Below are positions 22,746 to 36,390 of a stretch of DNA of 64,000 nucleotides, piece after piece (within the stretch, counting starts at the first letter, position 1; each line of letters opens with the position of its first letter). The DNA comes from Epiperipatus broadwayi (taxonomy: Eukaryota > Onychophora > Udeonychophora > Euonychophora > Peripatidae): positions 5,560,926 to 5,624,925 of the forward strand of contig JAQFVV010000031.1 of assembly GCA_028023455.1 (NCBI GenBank), written 5' to 3'. The notes under the pieces were generated by a model, which saw nothing but the letters and a program-made list of their open reading frames with translations, was not told where the DNA came from and did not search any database. A program made the translations under genes and the position numbers.

Positions 22746-25700
22746 ATAGAGTTGGGATTTCACAACTAACCAGGACAAATGGTCAGAAAAACAGTATTGT
22801 AATTGTAAAATCAGAACATATGGTCATCTTATTCACTAAAGTCATAGTTTAAATAATTACACTATAAAAATTAATAATGATGGGGAACTCTTGAAATGAC
22901 ATTAGTATGTCATTATTATGTTACCTTAAAAAGTTATCTGAATGAAAATCTGTTAATTTACCTATCCATATTTTAACAAAAAGAGTTTCTGCAACTGATA
23001 AAAGTTACTACTGGCAATTAATATGCTACAGATATTATTAATGGTTAATTTAAATTCACTAGAAAATTGGCATTTGAATGGAAATTTATAAATTGTTTGT
23101 TTATTTAAGAGATTTTGTGTCAAAATTACACAAGTATCATTAGAAAGCAAAATACTTGACAAGTAAATTGAAGTCTTGAGATCAGTAGAAAAATAAAAAA
23201 ATAAAAGATCAATGAGAGAAGATTCTTTACATCTAATAATTGATACAGCATTTGGAGGGTTTAATGTAAATTGTGATAGTAAGGCCAGTTGATTAAGTTT
23301 TAATTTTAAAATAGACTATAAATCATTATAGAGCAATTAAAATCTCTACACATAATAGACCAAGTTTATGTTGGGTTTTATCTTGGGCACTGAGGAGAGT
23401 ATTTCCTACATCTTTTGCATTTTCCAAAAATATATTGTCATAATATAGTATCACTGTGATTGAAAAATAAAGAAAATAATTTTTGCATTATCTGAAGTGT
23501 ATATTATTTTTAATCTTGTTAATGGACATTACAAATGTATTACAACACCTACTCCTTGCACTGGTCTGATGTTGGACTTATGTACATATATATATTCACT
23601 GTTAAGAATATTAACGATGATTAGTTTAATTGATAAAGTATTTTTAATTCCATAATGACAAAGATAATAGCATGGTGATTATTTACATATTGCTATAGCT
23701 GTGAGATTATATTGTATGAATTGCATTGTTACACATTTATTGTGGCAATCTTAATACTTGACATACTATGTTTTTGAAAAAGTAGACTTTTTGTTGGCAT
23801 GTTTCATGTCATAATCAAGTATTGAAGCTCTTTTACTATTTTCATTGGCAGAGAAAGTAATTTTGGCAGGTGGTTGATAATTAGGTTTTATTTTCCATTC
23901 TGGTCAATTTTTAGTATACATGTTATCTTGGTTATAAAGCAGATCTGAATTCTGTGTAATTCTATTCAGATCCATGGATTTTTATAAATGATTATCTATA
24001 AGGAAATTTTGAGACCGAATCATACAACTTCAATTTACTGGTGATATATCTGTGAATGTGTTACTGGTGTTGCATCATTGTCTGAATTGTGTTGCATCAG
24101 ATTCATGATTGAGGGCTTTAGTAAACTACAAGCCAAAAGGCTATGATTTGGCCCATGAAGTAGTCTTATATGAACTATTGTAAAAGTGATCAAGCTTGAA
24201 TATTTGCACAACCTTCACAATTTTCAACACTGCAATGAAAGACAATATGTCCATGTCCGGAATATTTGAAAGAAAATCATTGTCAATCATGGATATTAAC
24301 TGTAATGGGAAGGGATTATATAAAATAAGATGTGGAAGTTCTTCTGATACATTTACCTTTTTAAAATGAACTCAGACTTAGTATGAATTTCTAATTATAT
24401 GTTTGGAGAAAGTTATTTTGATACACTTATAATTTGAATACTGTCAGCTATATTTTTTTTTAATAAAACGTCTTTGAAATCAGATGGAACATGCATGATA
24501 AGACCATGCACCCTTGGATTTGGATCTTTAGTTATTATATTGTACCTTTTTAAAGTTTAAATGCTTAAATGTGTTCTCGATCTCTTCTTGTTATTACTTT
24601 GAAAGGTATTCTAATGCTATAAATGATATTGCTGAGAAAGTAGGTGTAGATTTAATCGTTTTGATCATACTATATGTGTGCAGTTCTTCTAAATAATCTG
24701 ATAGAGTGATAAGATATAGCTTTGTCTGATCATCTGAAGAATCATAGTATCATAGTTTTCTATCATACTTATGATTAATGCATTAGGAGAAAGATTATTT
24801 GCAAATATTTTTGCCCAGTAATTTAATTTATTAAAAGAAGTATGTTTAGTATTTTTTTTTACTTGTTCTGATTGAATTAAACTCTATAAATTATGTGCTA
24901 TTATTAGTTCTAATTATTGAAGGTTGTGTTTGTGTTTATGAATTTCCTTTTTTATTTTGTTTGCTTTATTTTTGAGAGTTTCACAGGGTTAATTGCAACT
25001 CAAACACTATTATCATCACACAATATTAAAGATTTATATTTTTGCAGCATGTTTTGTGTGCTAGAACAGATTTTATTGAGTGCAACTTTTTTTTTCCATT
25101 TCTTGAATGTTTTCTATTTGCTCATCCTATGTAGTATTCCTTGGGTGTTTGTTTGGTGACTGTTACATTATTTACATTATTGGCCTTTTGTGGCATTTTT
25201 CAGTTCTTATGTATTATCTTTCCTACCAAGCTTAGTAATCTTCTTTTTGCTTATACATTTTCATGACTACAAGTATTAGTTTATGTTTTCTTTTTTCAAT
25301 TTCATTTTACCAAATATGTGTTACTTGTTATGTTTTAAAAATAATAATAAATAGATTATAAATTCTATTCAGAAGATTTATTTGGTTTATTTCAAATTTT
25401 ATTTATTTAGATTAAATGACCAATATAACTTTGTACATCCAGACATTGTCATACATACACAAAATGTTATAATACTATGGGGGGTCTGGCCAAATGGCCA
25501 AACAAAAACACTAGTGCACTGCACAACAATACCTGAATTTATAGTCAGTTGAATTTATGTGGTGTTAATAGCACAGAGAAAGTTTCATTTATGGCAATTT
25601 TGCAGGTCATTATGGATTTCAGGACAAGTAACAGGAATCACCATTATTCTTCTTTAATAATAATACATATAAAGATGTTTCTTATATAATTTTATTTTTG

Positions 25701-26483
25701 TTTTAATAAGTTGGCTTAATACAAAAAATAAATAAATAAAAGGAAAATATTATAATTAATTTTTGCAGAAAATTTTCTTTTTAAAATAATAATGTCAGCC
25801 ATTTTGGTTTTAATATTTACTGTAGGCCCATAAAAAAGATATATGGCTTTATTACTCAGAAGTTTATAAAAAAATTGAGGATCAAAACTGTATGCACGAA
25901 ATCAATCCTGGGACCTCCCAATTCCATCAGATCCTCTATCTTATTGTAGGTGCATGAAACTGTGTAAATAAAAAAAAAAGACTGCCAAGCTTGGTAGGAA
26001 GGCTAAAACATAAGTACCAATTTGTCTTTAGTGAGTATTTTATTTTAATTATTTTCTTTTTTTTTTAACTTCATGCAAAGTACCAAGTCGGCAGTCATTT
26101 CCATATTATCATTATTATTTTCTTAGCTTAAAATTTTAGAAATTCTATTCTTTTGTAAAACGGTTTGATTCTTAGTTGTCTTTCAAATTTCAAATTTATG
26201 GAAATTATGCTGATGTGGGAAAAGCTATTATATTTAACTTCACTGACATTTTGAGACACAGACATGTTAATAGCAATAGCTATTAATAATAACAACAATA
26301 TTTTTTTTATGAAATTTGAAGAATAAACCTATGTATTCTATTTTTTTTTCGCAATTGTACTTAAAGTCATATTAGAGTCAAATTTATATATGATTATTTA
26401 GAAGTAGTATATATAAACAAAAAAAACATCAAATTAATGTTTAGAAATTATTACTATTAATGTAAAAAATAAAACACAGTTTC
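22746..26483. other. AT-rich stretch with weak antisense gag-like traces
   Basis: On the minus strand, near 24240-24200, YSGHGHIVFHCSVENC resembles a damaged CCHC knuckle, and near 23920-23870 NWPEWKIKPNYQPPAKIT recalls the Gypsy gag/protease linker. These may belong to an old antisense Gypsy copy. Their order relative to 21.2-22.3 kb is not what a single insertion predicts. The rest shows nothing recognisable. A B-box-like GGATTGATTTC near 25,895-25,905 (minus) hints at a tRNA-derived SINE. Confidence 0.3.
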
Positions 26484-26609
26484 AACTTAATGTAAAATGT
26501 CAAGCGTTGGTGGTCGAGAGGTCAGCACTGTGCCTTACAAGCAGTTGTCCCGGGTTGGTGGGTTCGCTTCCCGGCCGATGCTATGACATATGGAAACTTA
26601 ATGTAAAAT
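26484..26609 (+). mobile_element. tRNA-derived retroposon with 15-bp target duplication
   Basis: AACTTAATGTAAAAT occurs at 26484-26498 and again at 26595-26609, flanking a 96-bp insert. The insert holds a tRNA-like body: acceptor-like GCGTTGG/CCGATGC ends, an A-box-like GGTCGAGAGGTCAGCA, a CTTACAA anticodon-like loop, and a B box GGTTCGCTTCC. It is GC-rich compared with its surroundings. The anticodon and T stems contain mismatches, so it is a retroposed tRNA pseudogene or short SINE, not a functional tRNA. There is no poly-A tail. Confidence 0.8.
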
Positions 26610-27330
26610 TATGCTTTTAGAATACATTCGATAAAAAAAAATTGATTTTTTGCAAAGTCATTATTTATTCTCACTTTTGTATAAAATATTAAATCATAAA
26701 TTTTAAAATTCTACTTTCAAAAAATGTTCATTCAAAATGTAAGCACAAAAACAATTCTTACAAAATGATTATTTTTATAATAGACCAGTTTTTGGTAAAA
26801 CATGGTAGCAATAGCCATTTCATTTTGAATTTTTAAAACATATATATGTGTGTGTATTGTTTTGAATAATTATATATATATATATATATGTGTGTGGGGG
26901 GGTGCGTGTGTGCATATTACCACTAAACATCACATAAAAGAACCAAACAGAGAAAATTCCTCATATCCACTCCATATATTCTTATACTTGCAGCTATCTA
27001 ATTATTTATATAATATAAAAACCTGGATGAATTACTCAAAATCATGCATCACTTAACGTGATGGGTTTTTTTTTGAGCTTAAAATTAAGATTATAACTGT
27101 AAAATCAGTTGATTTTTTTACATATGCAAATGAATTTTTTTTATAAGATATGTATGATCATGACTGATAAAATTAAAATTATAACCCTTAATCCCAGGAA
27201 GCTCAAAATAATCAGCCAAAATAGTGAGTGGTTGGTCAACAAAGTTAGGAACAGATAAGAATATTCTGATTCCAGACTCAGGATGCTATTTGATAATGAT
27301 TTATTATTTAGGTATGTATTAAATGTAGAT
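26610..27330. other. AT-rich non-coding stretch
   Basis: (TG)/(TA) microsatellite near 26845-26910; otherwise nothing recognised. Confidence 0.5.
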
Positions 27331-29935
27331 TACTTTCAAATGAAGGAATATTAATGCATTGGAAGGACATTGAAATTTTCGTTGGGACATAGTTGTGAAC
27401 TTAGAAGAAAGGATGAAGAGAAAAGCTGGATATGTGATTTACTGTGTAGGCACAACAATTGAAAGCATAAATGTAGTGGTGTTTATTTTAAATAAAAAAA
27501 ACAACAACATTTTGGAGATTGATGGTGTGTTACACAGAATGACAAGATTGGTCATTCTACTTAATGGAAGATAATTCAAGTTTATGATCTAACAAGTTTT
27601 CATTCTGATAAAGTATTGCAAATTTCATATGGATATGTAGTCAAAACAGTGTTTTAAAATTGTTGTAGAATTCTTTAATGATAGAATAGGTAAACATTTG
27701 AAAAATAAAATTGTGGAAAATAAATTTGTTCCTCACAATTTTAATGAAGCATAACACAGTCTTATGGAGTTTGCAGTAAAAGTAAAACAGTATATTACGA
27801 ATTCTTTCTTTGAGAAAAATGCTAAATGGAAATGATAATGAAACTATCCAAATTATAGTACACCAGAATTGGATTACATTTTGAGTAATAGAAAATGAGT
27901 CTTTCAATTTTGTGATGTTCTTAATAAATCCATCATAGGATGTGATCATAGTTATTGAGATGCATTTAGGTTAATTATAATTCAGATAAAAAGTATTAAA
28001 AGAATACAGTATTCATAGTTGTTATTGCCAACTTTCATAAATATTTCAATAAAATTTTATTAGAACTTGCAAATCCTTTGAAAATATTAACAGATTTTGA
28101 AGATGAGGTCAAATTTGAAAGAAATCAATAGAAATATAACTGACACAATATTAAGAAATATAGCAGTAATTTATCATTAAATTTTCTACTGTAACAAAAC
28201 ATTATATAATGAAAAGATGGAATATAAAAATATATTAAAGTGATCCAGTTAGATGAATTGAATATCTAAAGTTGTATAAAATTGACCTAAAATGAGTTAA
28301 TAACAATATTAAAAAAGTTAATGGCCAAATGAGCATGGAAAGCTATTGGGGACAATAAAAGTCTCACAAGTATAAGCAACATACAACAAAAAATAGAATA
28401 CTCTATCATTGCTACATCTTTTCAATTGCCTAGTATTTTAAAGAGCTAGTGATTATATGCAATAAAATATATGAAAAGGGGAAAACACCCATCAATGATG
28501 AAATCATAATTGATTTCTTAAAAAAAAACAGATGGAGAAATAGAAAAATCATTGGCAAAGTGAAATATCAAATGTCTAAATGACAAAAATGTATCAAGTT
28601 GATTGGAGAAATATGGAAGTAATTCTGATAATTAAAAAAAGTGATAAAGAAGATAATAAAAATTACAGACCTATCAGTTTATTATTAGTTCTATACAAAA
28701 ACTTTACCAACTGAATTATAAATTTTGAATTTTAATAAAGCCCAAAAATTAAGCATGATTTAAAAGTGTGTTAGCACGCTTGATCACATCTAGTTGTGGA
28801 AAGATCAAACAATATAGGTTGCCATTATATTTCCCATTTTCAGATTATAAAAAGATTAGTCTACAGTGGTTAAACCATTGAGTTATCAACGTATAGAGCC
28901 ATTACATTATCATAATCTGATCAATATTTATCAAAATGCGGTTACCAACATTAAATTACATAGTTATATTAAAATATTGAAAGAAACGTGATGGAGTGAT
29001 TTCATACATCCAGTACGTTTAAAGCCGTTTTACAAGAAGTATTTTGAGGATTAAAATGGGATGTGAAAGAATTATAAATAAATAAAAAAATTTAAAGTCA
29101 ACTTCATTTTGCAGATGATGTAATTGTTTTTGAAAATGATGCTTTAGAGCTTCAGAAAATTTTGCAATAGTTAATAGATGAAAGAAAGTAAAAAAATAAT
29201 ACTAAAGATAAAAATTAAAAATACTAAAGTCATCCAAGTTTAAGCCTATGATTGATTGATTTTATTAATTACATTTGTCAAAAGATGAAAACAATGTTTG
29301 ATAATTATAAATTAGAAGAATCTAATGACTACAATACTTGGGTCACATTATTGATACAGATGGAAATGTAATAGATAAAATTAATCATAGACTTAAACTG
29401 GGATGGAGTATGTTTCATAGAAATATCTTACTATTAGACAATAATATGTGCATGTGTTTGAAAGTAAAACTTTTTAATAAATGCCTTTTACTGATTTTTC
29501 ATAGGGATCAGAGACTTGGACCCATAACAGAATAGCAATTTACAGGCTTCAGACACTCAACATAATGGTCTGGTTATTATGTTAGGAATAACTGGAATGG
29601 ATAAAAAACATGGGTGAGAGAACAAACAGGTATTATTGTCATCACTGAAGCAATTAAGATATTATAACAGAGTTGGCCTGAACATATTTCTGGAAGGTAT
29701 GATAATAGATGAACAAATAAAATCTTAAACTATATTCAAAAAATGTATAAACAACTTACAAATGAACCCATATGAGGTGAATGAATGAATGAATTAATAA
29801 AATGTGCAGGTGTTATGTGGAGAAGTGGTGAGAAATCAGGAAAACTGCAATAAACTTAGAGAAATCTTAATCTGTAGTGGTTTGGTAATAGTTGAAAATT
29901 TTATGATGATGACGATGAGTGAATGACGAGCGCTA
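27330..29935 (+). pseudogene. Decayed RTE-like LINE (endonuclease, RT, 3' end)
   Basis: No long frame is left, but motifs run in order on the plus strand. Near 27390-27590: RMKRKAGYVIYC, then VVFILNKKNNNILEIDGV and RLVILLNGR, the endonuclease stretch of RTE-type elements. 28637-28684: KEDNKNYRPISLL (RT motif 2a). 29102-29130: LHFADDVIVF (motif C, F-A-D-D). 29338-29535: GHIIDTDGNV...INHRLKLGWSMF. The 3' end has ATGATGATGACGATGAGTGA (~29,903-29,922), as in RTE 3' termini. Many stops and shifts make this an old, dead copy. The minus frame at 27641-27949 is a shadow. Confidence 0.75.
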
Positions 29936-31080
29936 TGACAATAATTTATTAAATTGAAACACAATTTATGTCAATTTTAACTTTTTTAGAAAAAAAATCA
30001 TTTATTTAGCAGCATAATCTAAATTCTCATGCCATTGATTAGATAGGCAGTTGTTCTAAAACACGTTAATGCATAAATGTATAAACGATTTCCATTTTAA
30101 TTTATTTTACAATGTACAACATAATTTATTTGTCGCTATATGTAGACGAATGTAATTTCCCTTTCCTTTTTAAGTTCGTTGTTTTTATATTTTCATTAGG
30201 TATTTTTAATACTTCATCATTGCAAATACTTCCAATTTATCTTCTTTAATTCTGTTCGAAGTCTCTATCTCAAAAATGTCCTTTTTCCAATGACCTTATA
30301 ATGAACAATCCTTCTTATTCGCGCAGCCATTCACGATTTTATGTAATCAACGTTCAATAGAAGTTGTAGTGGTATAATAGACACATTATCAGTCAAAGTC
30401 TTGAAAGAATATGTAATACTGTTTTTGAGATAGAGTAAAGACACGTATATCAAGTGTATTGTAATCTGTTTTACTTATTTCTATTGTTAGAATGACATGT
30501 GGTTAAGTTATGCTAATTTTTTTTTTTACAAACTGTAAAATATTTTAAATAAATAATTATAAATGTATTCTACAGTAATTAAACTATTTTTTTTATATAT
30601 GAAAAAGAAATATTAACTAAAAACAACAAATACTAGAAAGATTTATCCGCATGAATGTCTAAAAACGATTGTTTACAAAAAAAAAATGTCAGATAAATGA
30701 TTGATTGTTTGTACATCTCATCCATTCTTGCAAAAACACACAATTTCTTTTATACTCTACCAGCTTGCTTTCTCATCCATTTACCGCAAACATTGCAATT
30801 TTTAAAAATGTATAACATATATATATATATAACAAAAACTAATAATAAAATAACGGAACGGCTTTATTTATCTTGAACTTTAAGCAAAAACTATCTTTTG
30901 TTTTTTTTTTTGTTTTTTTTTATAAATTAACAATGTTATTATAGTAATGAGTATTTACACAATGTTATATTAATGAAATATCACTAGTCTAAAGGAAATA
31001 ATATGCACAAAGACGGCAATAAATTAGTCTTTCCGGAAATTTTTAGTCAATAGTAAAAATGATATAATGAAAGAGACTGT
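29936..31080. other. AT-rich non-coding stretch
   Basis: No gene or element recognised. Confidence 0.5.
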
Positions 31081-31084
31081 GCAT

Positions 31085-31650
31085 ATGATTTCTTGTAATA
31101 ATAATAACTGAAATACAGGCTTATTATATACCTGTATCAATACATGTAATATATAGCGTATATGAGCACAGACTTTTACAAGACCCATCTCTCCCCACTC
31201 CATCTCGAACACATATGTAAAAAAAAAAATCACCAATAAACGTATTTCATGCTAAACCAGCAATCACCAGTTGGTCCAGATAATCATCTCTACACATATA
31301 TGCAATAAGTATTCAGATATATATTTATCCAATCTTCATACTTTAATGGACAGGCTTCAATCCACTCCAAACTACAACACTTCAATCACCCATCCAATTG
31401 AAAATCTGATGATGGAATGTTCAAAGGCCTCCCTGAGGCTGAGATTCTTATCACACCCATGTTGACCTAAAGCCAATCTGACCCCTCATGTACAGGACAA
31501 TCTATTTAATACTTATGCAAGGGAGGACAGTCAACACTACTATGTAATATCTGAAATACAGGCTTAGTATACACCTGCATCACTATATGAAATGTATAGG
31601 ATATATGAGCATAGATTTTCACACAACCCACCATTCACCAATTTATCTCA
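31085..31650 (-). repeat. Family B tandem repeat, ~443-bp unit, minus orientation
   Basis: CTGAAATACAGGCTTA is seen at 31108 and again (one substitution) at 31551, 443 bp apart, followed each time by CCTGTATCA/CCTGCATCA and TATGAGCA. About 1.2 units are present, read on the minus strand. The complete unit has a hammerhead motif at 31232-31275. The partial second unit stops near 31650, where a plus-oriented copy begins. No coding potential. Confidence 0.7.
31232..31275 (-). ncRNA. Hammerhead-like motif, family B (minus strand)
   Basis: Minus strand: stem I ACCAA/TTGGT perfect; core CTGGTGA (one change from CTGATGA, at A6); stem II TGCTG/TAGCA with loop GTT; GAAA; stem III ATACGTTT, near the palindrome ATACGTAT; A at the cleavage position. 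The A6 change should impair it, but all stems pair. Confidence 0.55.
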
Positions 31651-31875
31651 TAACACTAATATTGCTGGTTTAGCATGGAATACATATATTGGTGAATATT
31701 TATCTTTTTGACATATATGTATGTATTCAAGCATATCAGTATTATAAGATAGGGTGGTGAGTGATTGGTTGTGTGAAAGTCTGTGCTCATATACCCTATA
31801 TATAACTTATATGATACAGGTATATAATAATCCCATACTTCAGTTGTTACAGAATAGAAATATCTACCCATCTTT
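31651..31875 (+). repeat. Family B partial copy, head-to-head with the tandem
   Basis: Begins inside the hammerhead (TTGCTGGTTTAGCATGGAAT, GAAA changed to GGAA) and continues ATTGGTGAATATTTATCT, TGTGCTCATATACCCTATAT, GATACAGGTATATAATAA in plus orientation. It joins the minus-strand copies at ~31650. Confidence 0.65.
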
Positions 31876-31904
31876 TGTATATATGGATGGGAAGTGAATG
31901 TATT

Positions 31905-32100
31905 TGTGGGTAGTTTTTAATATTATAGAGTGTAGTTTTTGTAGTTCTTTACACTTGAGAAGTCTGCTTATAGTAGTGAAACCTTAGGTTGTGTTTTAAT
32001 ATTATTTTTATGCTGGTCTGGTTTAATTTTGGATTTGGAGTAGTTTTGATTTTATATTGACTAGTTTAGCTTTATTTTTGTAATATATATATATATATAT
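31905..32100 (+). repeat. PLE-like 3'-end fragment and tail shared with 14.6 kb
   Basis: TTGAGAAGTCTGC...AGTGAAACCTTAGGTT resembles the decayed stem and GAAAC of a PLE-type hammerhead. It is followed by GATTTGGAGTAGTTTTGATT and TTGACTAGTTTAGCTTTAT, close to the foldback tail at 14609-14655. Ends in (TA)n at ~32085. Confidence 0.4.
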
Positions 32101-32911
<811 letters not shown>

Positions 32912-32971
32912 TTTGCTCTAGATAAATACTTTTAATATAATAAAGATATATATGAGAGATAGTGACCTAGG

Positions 32972-33011
32972 TCAACTGATGAGTGCTGGATCAGCATGAA
33001 ATGCATATTGG
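32972..33011 (+). ncRNA. Hammerhead ribozyme motif, family B, strong stem II
   Basis: Core CTGATGA (32976-32982), six-pair stem II GTGCTG/CAGCAT around loop GAT (one G:U), GAAA (32998-33001), palindromic stem III ATGCAT, A at 33007, and stem I TCAA/TTGG (one U:G) that then runs into poly-G. All core bases are present. This is the best family B motif, although stem I is short. Confidence 0.65.
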
Positions 33012-33600
33012 GGGGGGGGCATTTGACTTTTATTATATTTTTATTTAAGGGAATTTAAAAAGAATGCAGAAGTATGGAGGCGTTTATTATATCTATAATA
33101 AAAATGTTATATAGATATTTAATTTTAAACTGAATAATTGATCTTGAAATGATGTGAAAAGTTTCCCATAAAAAATAATTAATAATAATCATTAAGGAAT
33201 TGGTTTAAAGAACATTTTACACTTTCACAATAAATTACAATAAAAAGATAAATCTCCACTTATTAATTCTTTTCATAGAAATATGCAATTCTTAATCATT
33301 TATTGACTTCAAGTTCATATGAAAAATTATAAAATAATAAAACATAAAGTAATGGTTTGCATGGAACCACAGAATTATCATAACTAAGATTCTGGCAGTG
33401 TTTGGCAAAAGTTAGTTCAGTGCAATTAATTGGTTTATCTTTATTAATTTATACCTTTTACATCTAAAATTTGGAGCCTTAAATTTTCAGGCTGGAGGTT
33501 GAAATATACTGCATATATAAGTGGAATACTTCTTTCTACTTTTTTAATATTTCTTTACTTAGACATGTCATGACAATTGCTTGAGCCTTGAAATATATAT
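33012..33600. other. AT-rich non-coding stretch
   Basis: Nothing recognised. Confidence 0.5.
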
Positions 33601-33603
33601 ATA

Positions 33604-33712
33604 TGACAAACAAAACAAGTTATAAATTTCGTAACTTGCTTTTAGCTTGCATTTTATGATCACTAGGTGGAGCTTTACCAATTGCTCCTAACAAGCTTTT
33701 GTTTATTATATA
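33604..33712 (-). repeat. Family A fragment between (TA)n tracts
   Basis: Reverse complement of the family A stretch with GGTAAAGCTCCACCTAGTGA and CATAAAATGCAAGC, also seen at 22.55 kb. (TA)n lies on both sides; the Gypsy element is inserted in the right-hand (TA)n. No ribozyme core. Confidence 0.6.
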
Positions 33713-33725
33713 TATATATATATAT

Positions 33726-36309
33726 TGTGCAGGTAGCTAAAAATCGCTATCCAACAACCTACCTAAGCAAACTGAAATAAGGGAAGATTTTTTTTTTTAT
33801 TTAGCAAGTAGAAATAAAAATAAAAGGTTTTTACTTAAACACTTTTGAAAAAGATTAATGTTTTTATATTTTTAATATTTTCTAAGCAGTGTAATAACTA
33901 CTTACTAAGTAGTTATTAATGATGGATAATTGACCGTAAAAAAAAAAAAAAATGCCCACATATATATATTAGTAATACAATTTTGTTGCTAAGAAAATGC
34001 CAATCTTAATAGAAAAAATGTACATAGTTATATATATATGTGTTGATTGTTTGTGTTGTGTTAATTGGGTTGACAATGACTTAAATAAAAAAAAAGAAAA
34101 ACAATAATTATAACAGTAGAGAGTGAATCAATATTTTGAATATACAGTGAGATAAAAATATTATAAATTTATTTTAGAACGTGTTGTATTATTTTTTTTA
34201 ATGAATCAATGTAAAAAAAATATTTTAAAAGCTGAAACGCTTGTTTTCAAATAATAGAAATAGCGCCAAGATAAAAAGGAAACAATTAAGAAATCGTCTG
34301 CTTTCTTTTGGTTGGAAAAAAAAGATCGGTCAAGCTAGTTAGATCAGGAGGATTATATTTTTATATTGTTCTACAAAATAGACAATTTTTCTTAATTAAT
34401 TCGACATTCGAATAAAAAAAAAAAAAAAATGGATGGAACATTAGTCTGATTTATTCGATAGAGAAGTGGAAATCATTATTAATTCAATTTTTAAAAAAAA
34501 AAAAACATAACCTGATGTTTGTTTAAAAGGAACTGAAAAAAAGAAATTAAAACAGTTAAGTTTTATTCTCTATAAAAATATTTTATTAGACTATGAATTT
34601 ATGTAAAGTTGTATATGTGTATAGTTCAAGCATGAAATATTTTGGCTAAAGAGCATAATTGTGTCGGGGGTTGAGGCATTGTTCCTATCGACTATGACCA
34701 TATAAAATATCAAGATGTGACTGTCTACAGTCTGTTTGCCTGAGGAGTTGACATTTACACTGGATAAAAATCTATGGGATGAATAACACCTAACTACACG
34801 CGGACTGCCCACTGAGATACTTCAGGATGCTCTGTAAATCAAATGGTAGTTCTACCAACATCTATTTAACAAAATACATCATCCGTAAGGACTTTGTATA
34901 AAGGAAAATTGTAAATTATGTTTTTTTTTTTTTTTTTATCAATTTGTATTTTTTTGTTTTAATTTTTATCTCATCTTATATTTGGAAAAAGCGATTACTA
35001 ATTATATGTAAAGGGAACAATCCAATATGGGAAAATATCAAGAGAGTAAGGGGGGAGGGGAAGATAGGTTGAAAAGTTTATTTTTTTTTTAATGAAATTT
35101 AGATTTACTTTCTACTGACAGATGTGAGATAGAAATATGCACAAACAAGTAAGTGCTTTACTAGACTATTTTACGGTAAGATATTTTTTTATTATTATTT
35201 TTTTTTTTTTTTAAAAGCCACTGATATAAAATATGCATCACATGACACGACTAATTATATATATGTTACTAATATTTCTTAAGATAAATTGAATAAATGA
35301 CTAACATTTTTCTTTTAAATAGTATTCTTTATCTTATGTTCTATCATATTCTGTGTTGTGTTATCATTATATTTTTTCACGATTATTATATCTGATGTTG
35401 CAGTTAAATTTACTTAGAGTTGGCAGTGTCATTGTGAACTAATAATTTTTTTTTTTTATTATTATCATAATAGACATAGAAACTGTAAATCCATAGAGAT
35501 ATCCAAGTAATTTATTGGCATCATTTTTTTATATATATTTTTTTCTTTATTGAGATTTTTTAAATATTTTTCTATATAGAAATTTTCTTTGCTTTTCTAA
35601 ATTGTTTAAGAATTTATGTTTAAATATATCCTATTTTTGTTTGTAAATAAATATTATGAAGTTTTATAGATTAACAAGATCTCTGTAGTTTTGTTGATCC
35701 AGCATTTATATTCAATTAAACACATCTTATAACCTATGTTTTACACATACACACATCCACATTATTGCTTAATAAGCATGGGAGAGAACATTAAATATGG
35801 GTTATATTTTGTTTAATAGATAGGATATATTATTTTAGTCATTGATTAAGAGTATGCATAGATACATACCTGTTAAGAGAGTCGAATGCGAATTCTTCCT
35901 GAGTTCGAATATCTGAGGCAACAGTTTTGGAAAAGAGTGGTGAGATGTGAGATGAACTGATTTGGATTGCATGTAGATTTGATGGATTATGCTTAGGCTG
36001 GTTTATTGAAAATAGATGTAATCATGAGTCAGGTATTTCATCGTTTTATCTCTAGCATCCTACATGAAGACCCTAGGTCCGACAGTAGTTAGATGCGAGC
36101 TTGCTCTCTTTCACCTATATGTGTGGATGGACCGGTTTGTTCCATGGGGCACTGTCAACTTTGGGATATGGCAGACAAGTGCACCAGCACTTTTAGATTG
36201 TAAGTAAGTTATATTATGGAAGAACTAGCTGATTGTTAGAGTTAATATGTGTGTGTTCAAATGTATCTGTAGGCCGGAAAATCAGGGTATATCACACCAT
36301 ACCATTACA
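33726..36309 (+). repeat. 5' LTR, 2,584 bp
   Basis: Begins TGTGCAGGTAGC and ends ACCATTACA, with TG...CA termini. Unusually long for an LTR. It has no convincing protein: the minus frame at 34591-34812 recurs in the 3' LTR only because the LTRs are copies. Includes A/T homopolymer runs and a (CACA)-rich stretch near 35745. Confidence 0.93.
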
Positions 36310-36390
36310 TCTGGCGCTATCAACTGTGGGGCAATAATATCATTACATCTGGCGCCCAAAACGTGTTAGGCATGAAAATATTATAGTTGC
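36303..36390 (+). promoter_or_regulatory. Primer-binding site region, duplicated
   Basis: CATTACATCTGGCGC (last bases of the LTR plus the start of the PBS) occurs at 36303-36317 and again at 36341-36355. The first continues TATCAACTGTGGGGC, the second CCAAAACGTGTTAGGC. TGGCGC directly after the LTR is the usual Gypsy PBS start; which copy primed is unknown. Confidence 0.7.

Noticed and set aside
24917-25159. Hydrophobic plus-strand frame as a membrane protein gene
   Set aside because: AT-driven composition, no homologous motif; the minus strand gives a lysine-rich gag-like trace instead.
26505-26582. Functional tRNA gene
   Set aside because: Boxes are good, but the anticodon and T stems mismatch and the unit has target duplications, so it is a retroposed copy.
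34591-34812. Minus-strand 73-residue frame conserved again at 43861-44082
   Set aside because: The two loci are LTRs of one element, so conservation reflects LTR duplication; no known domain and no sign of protein-level constraint.
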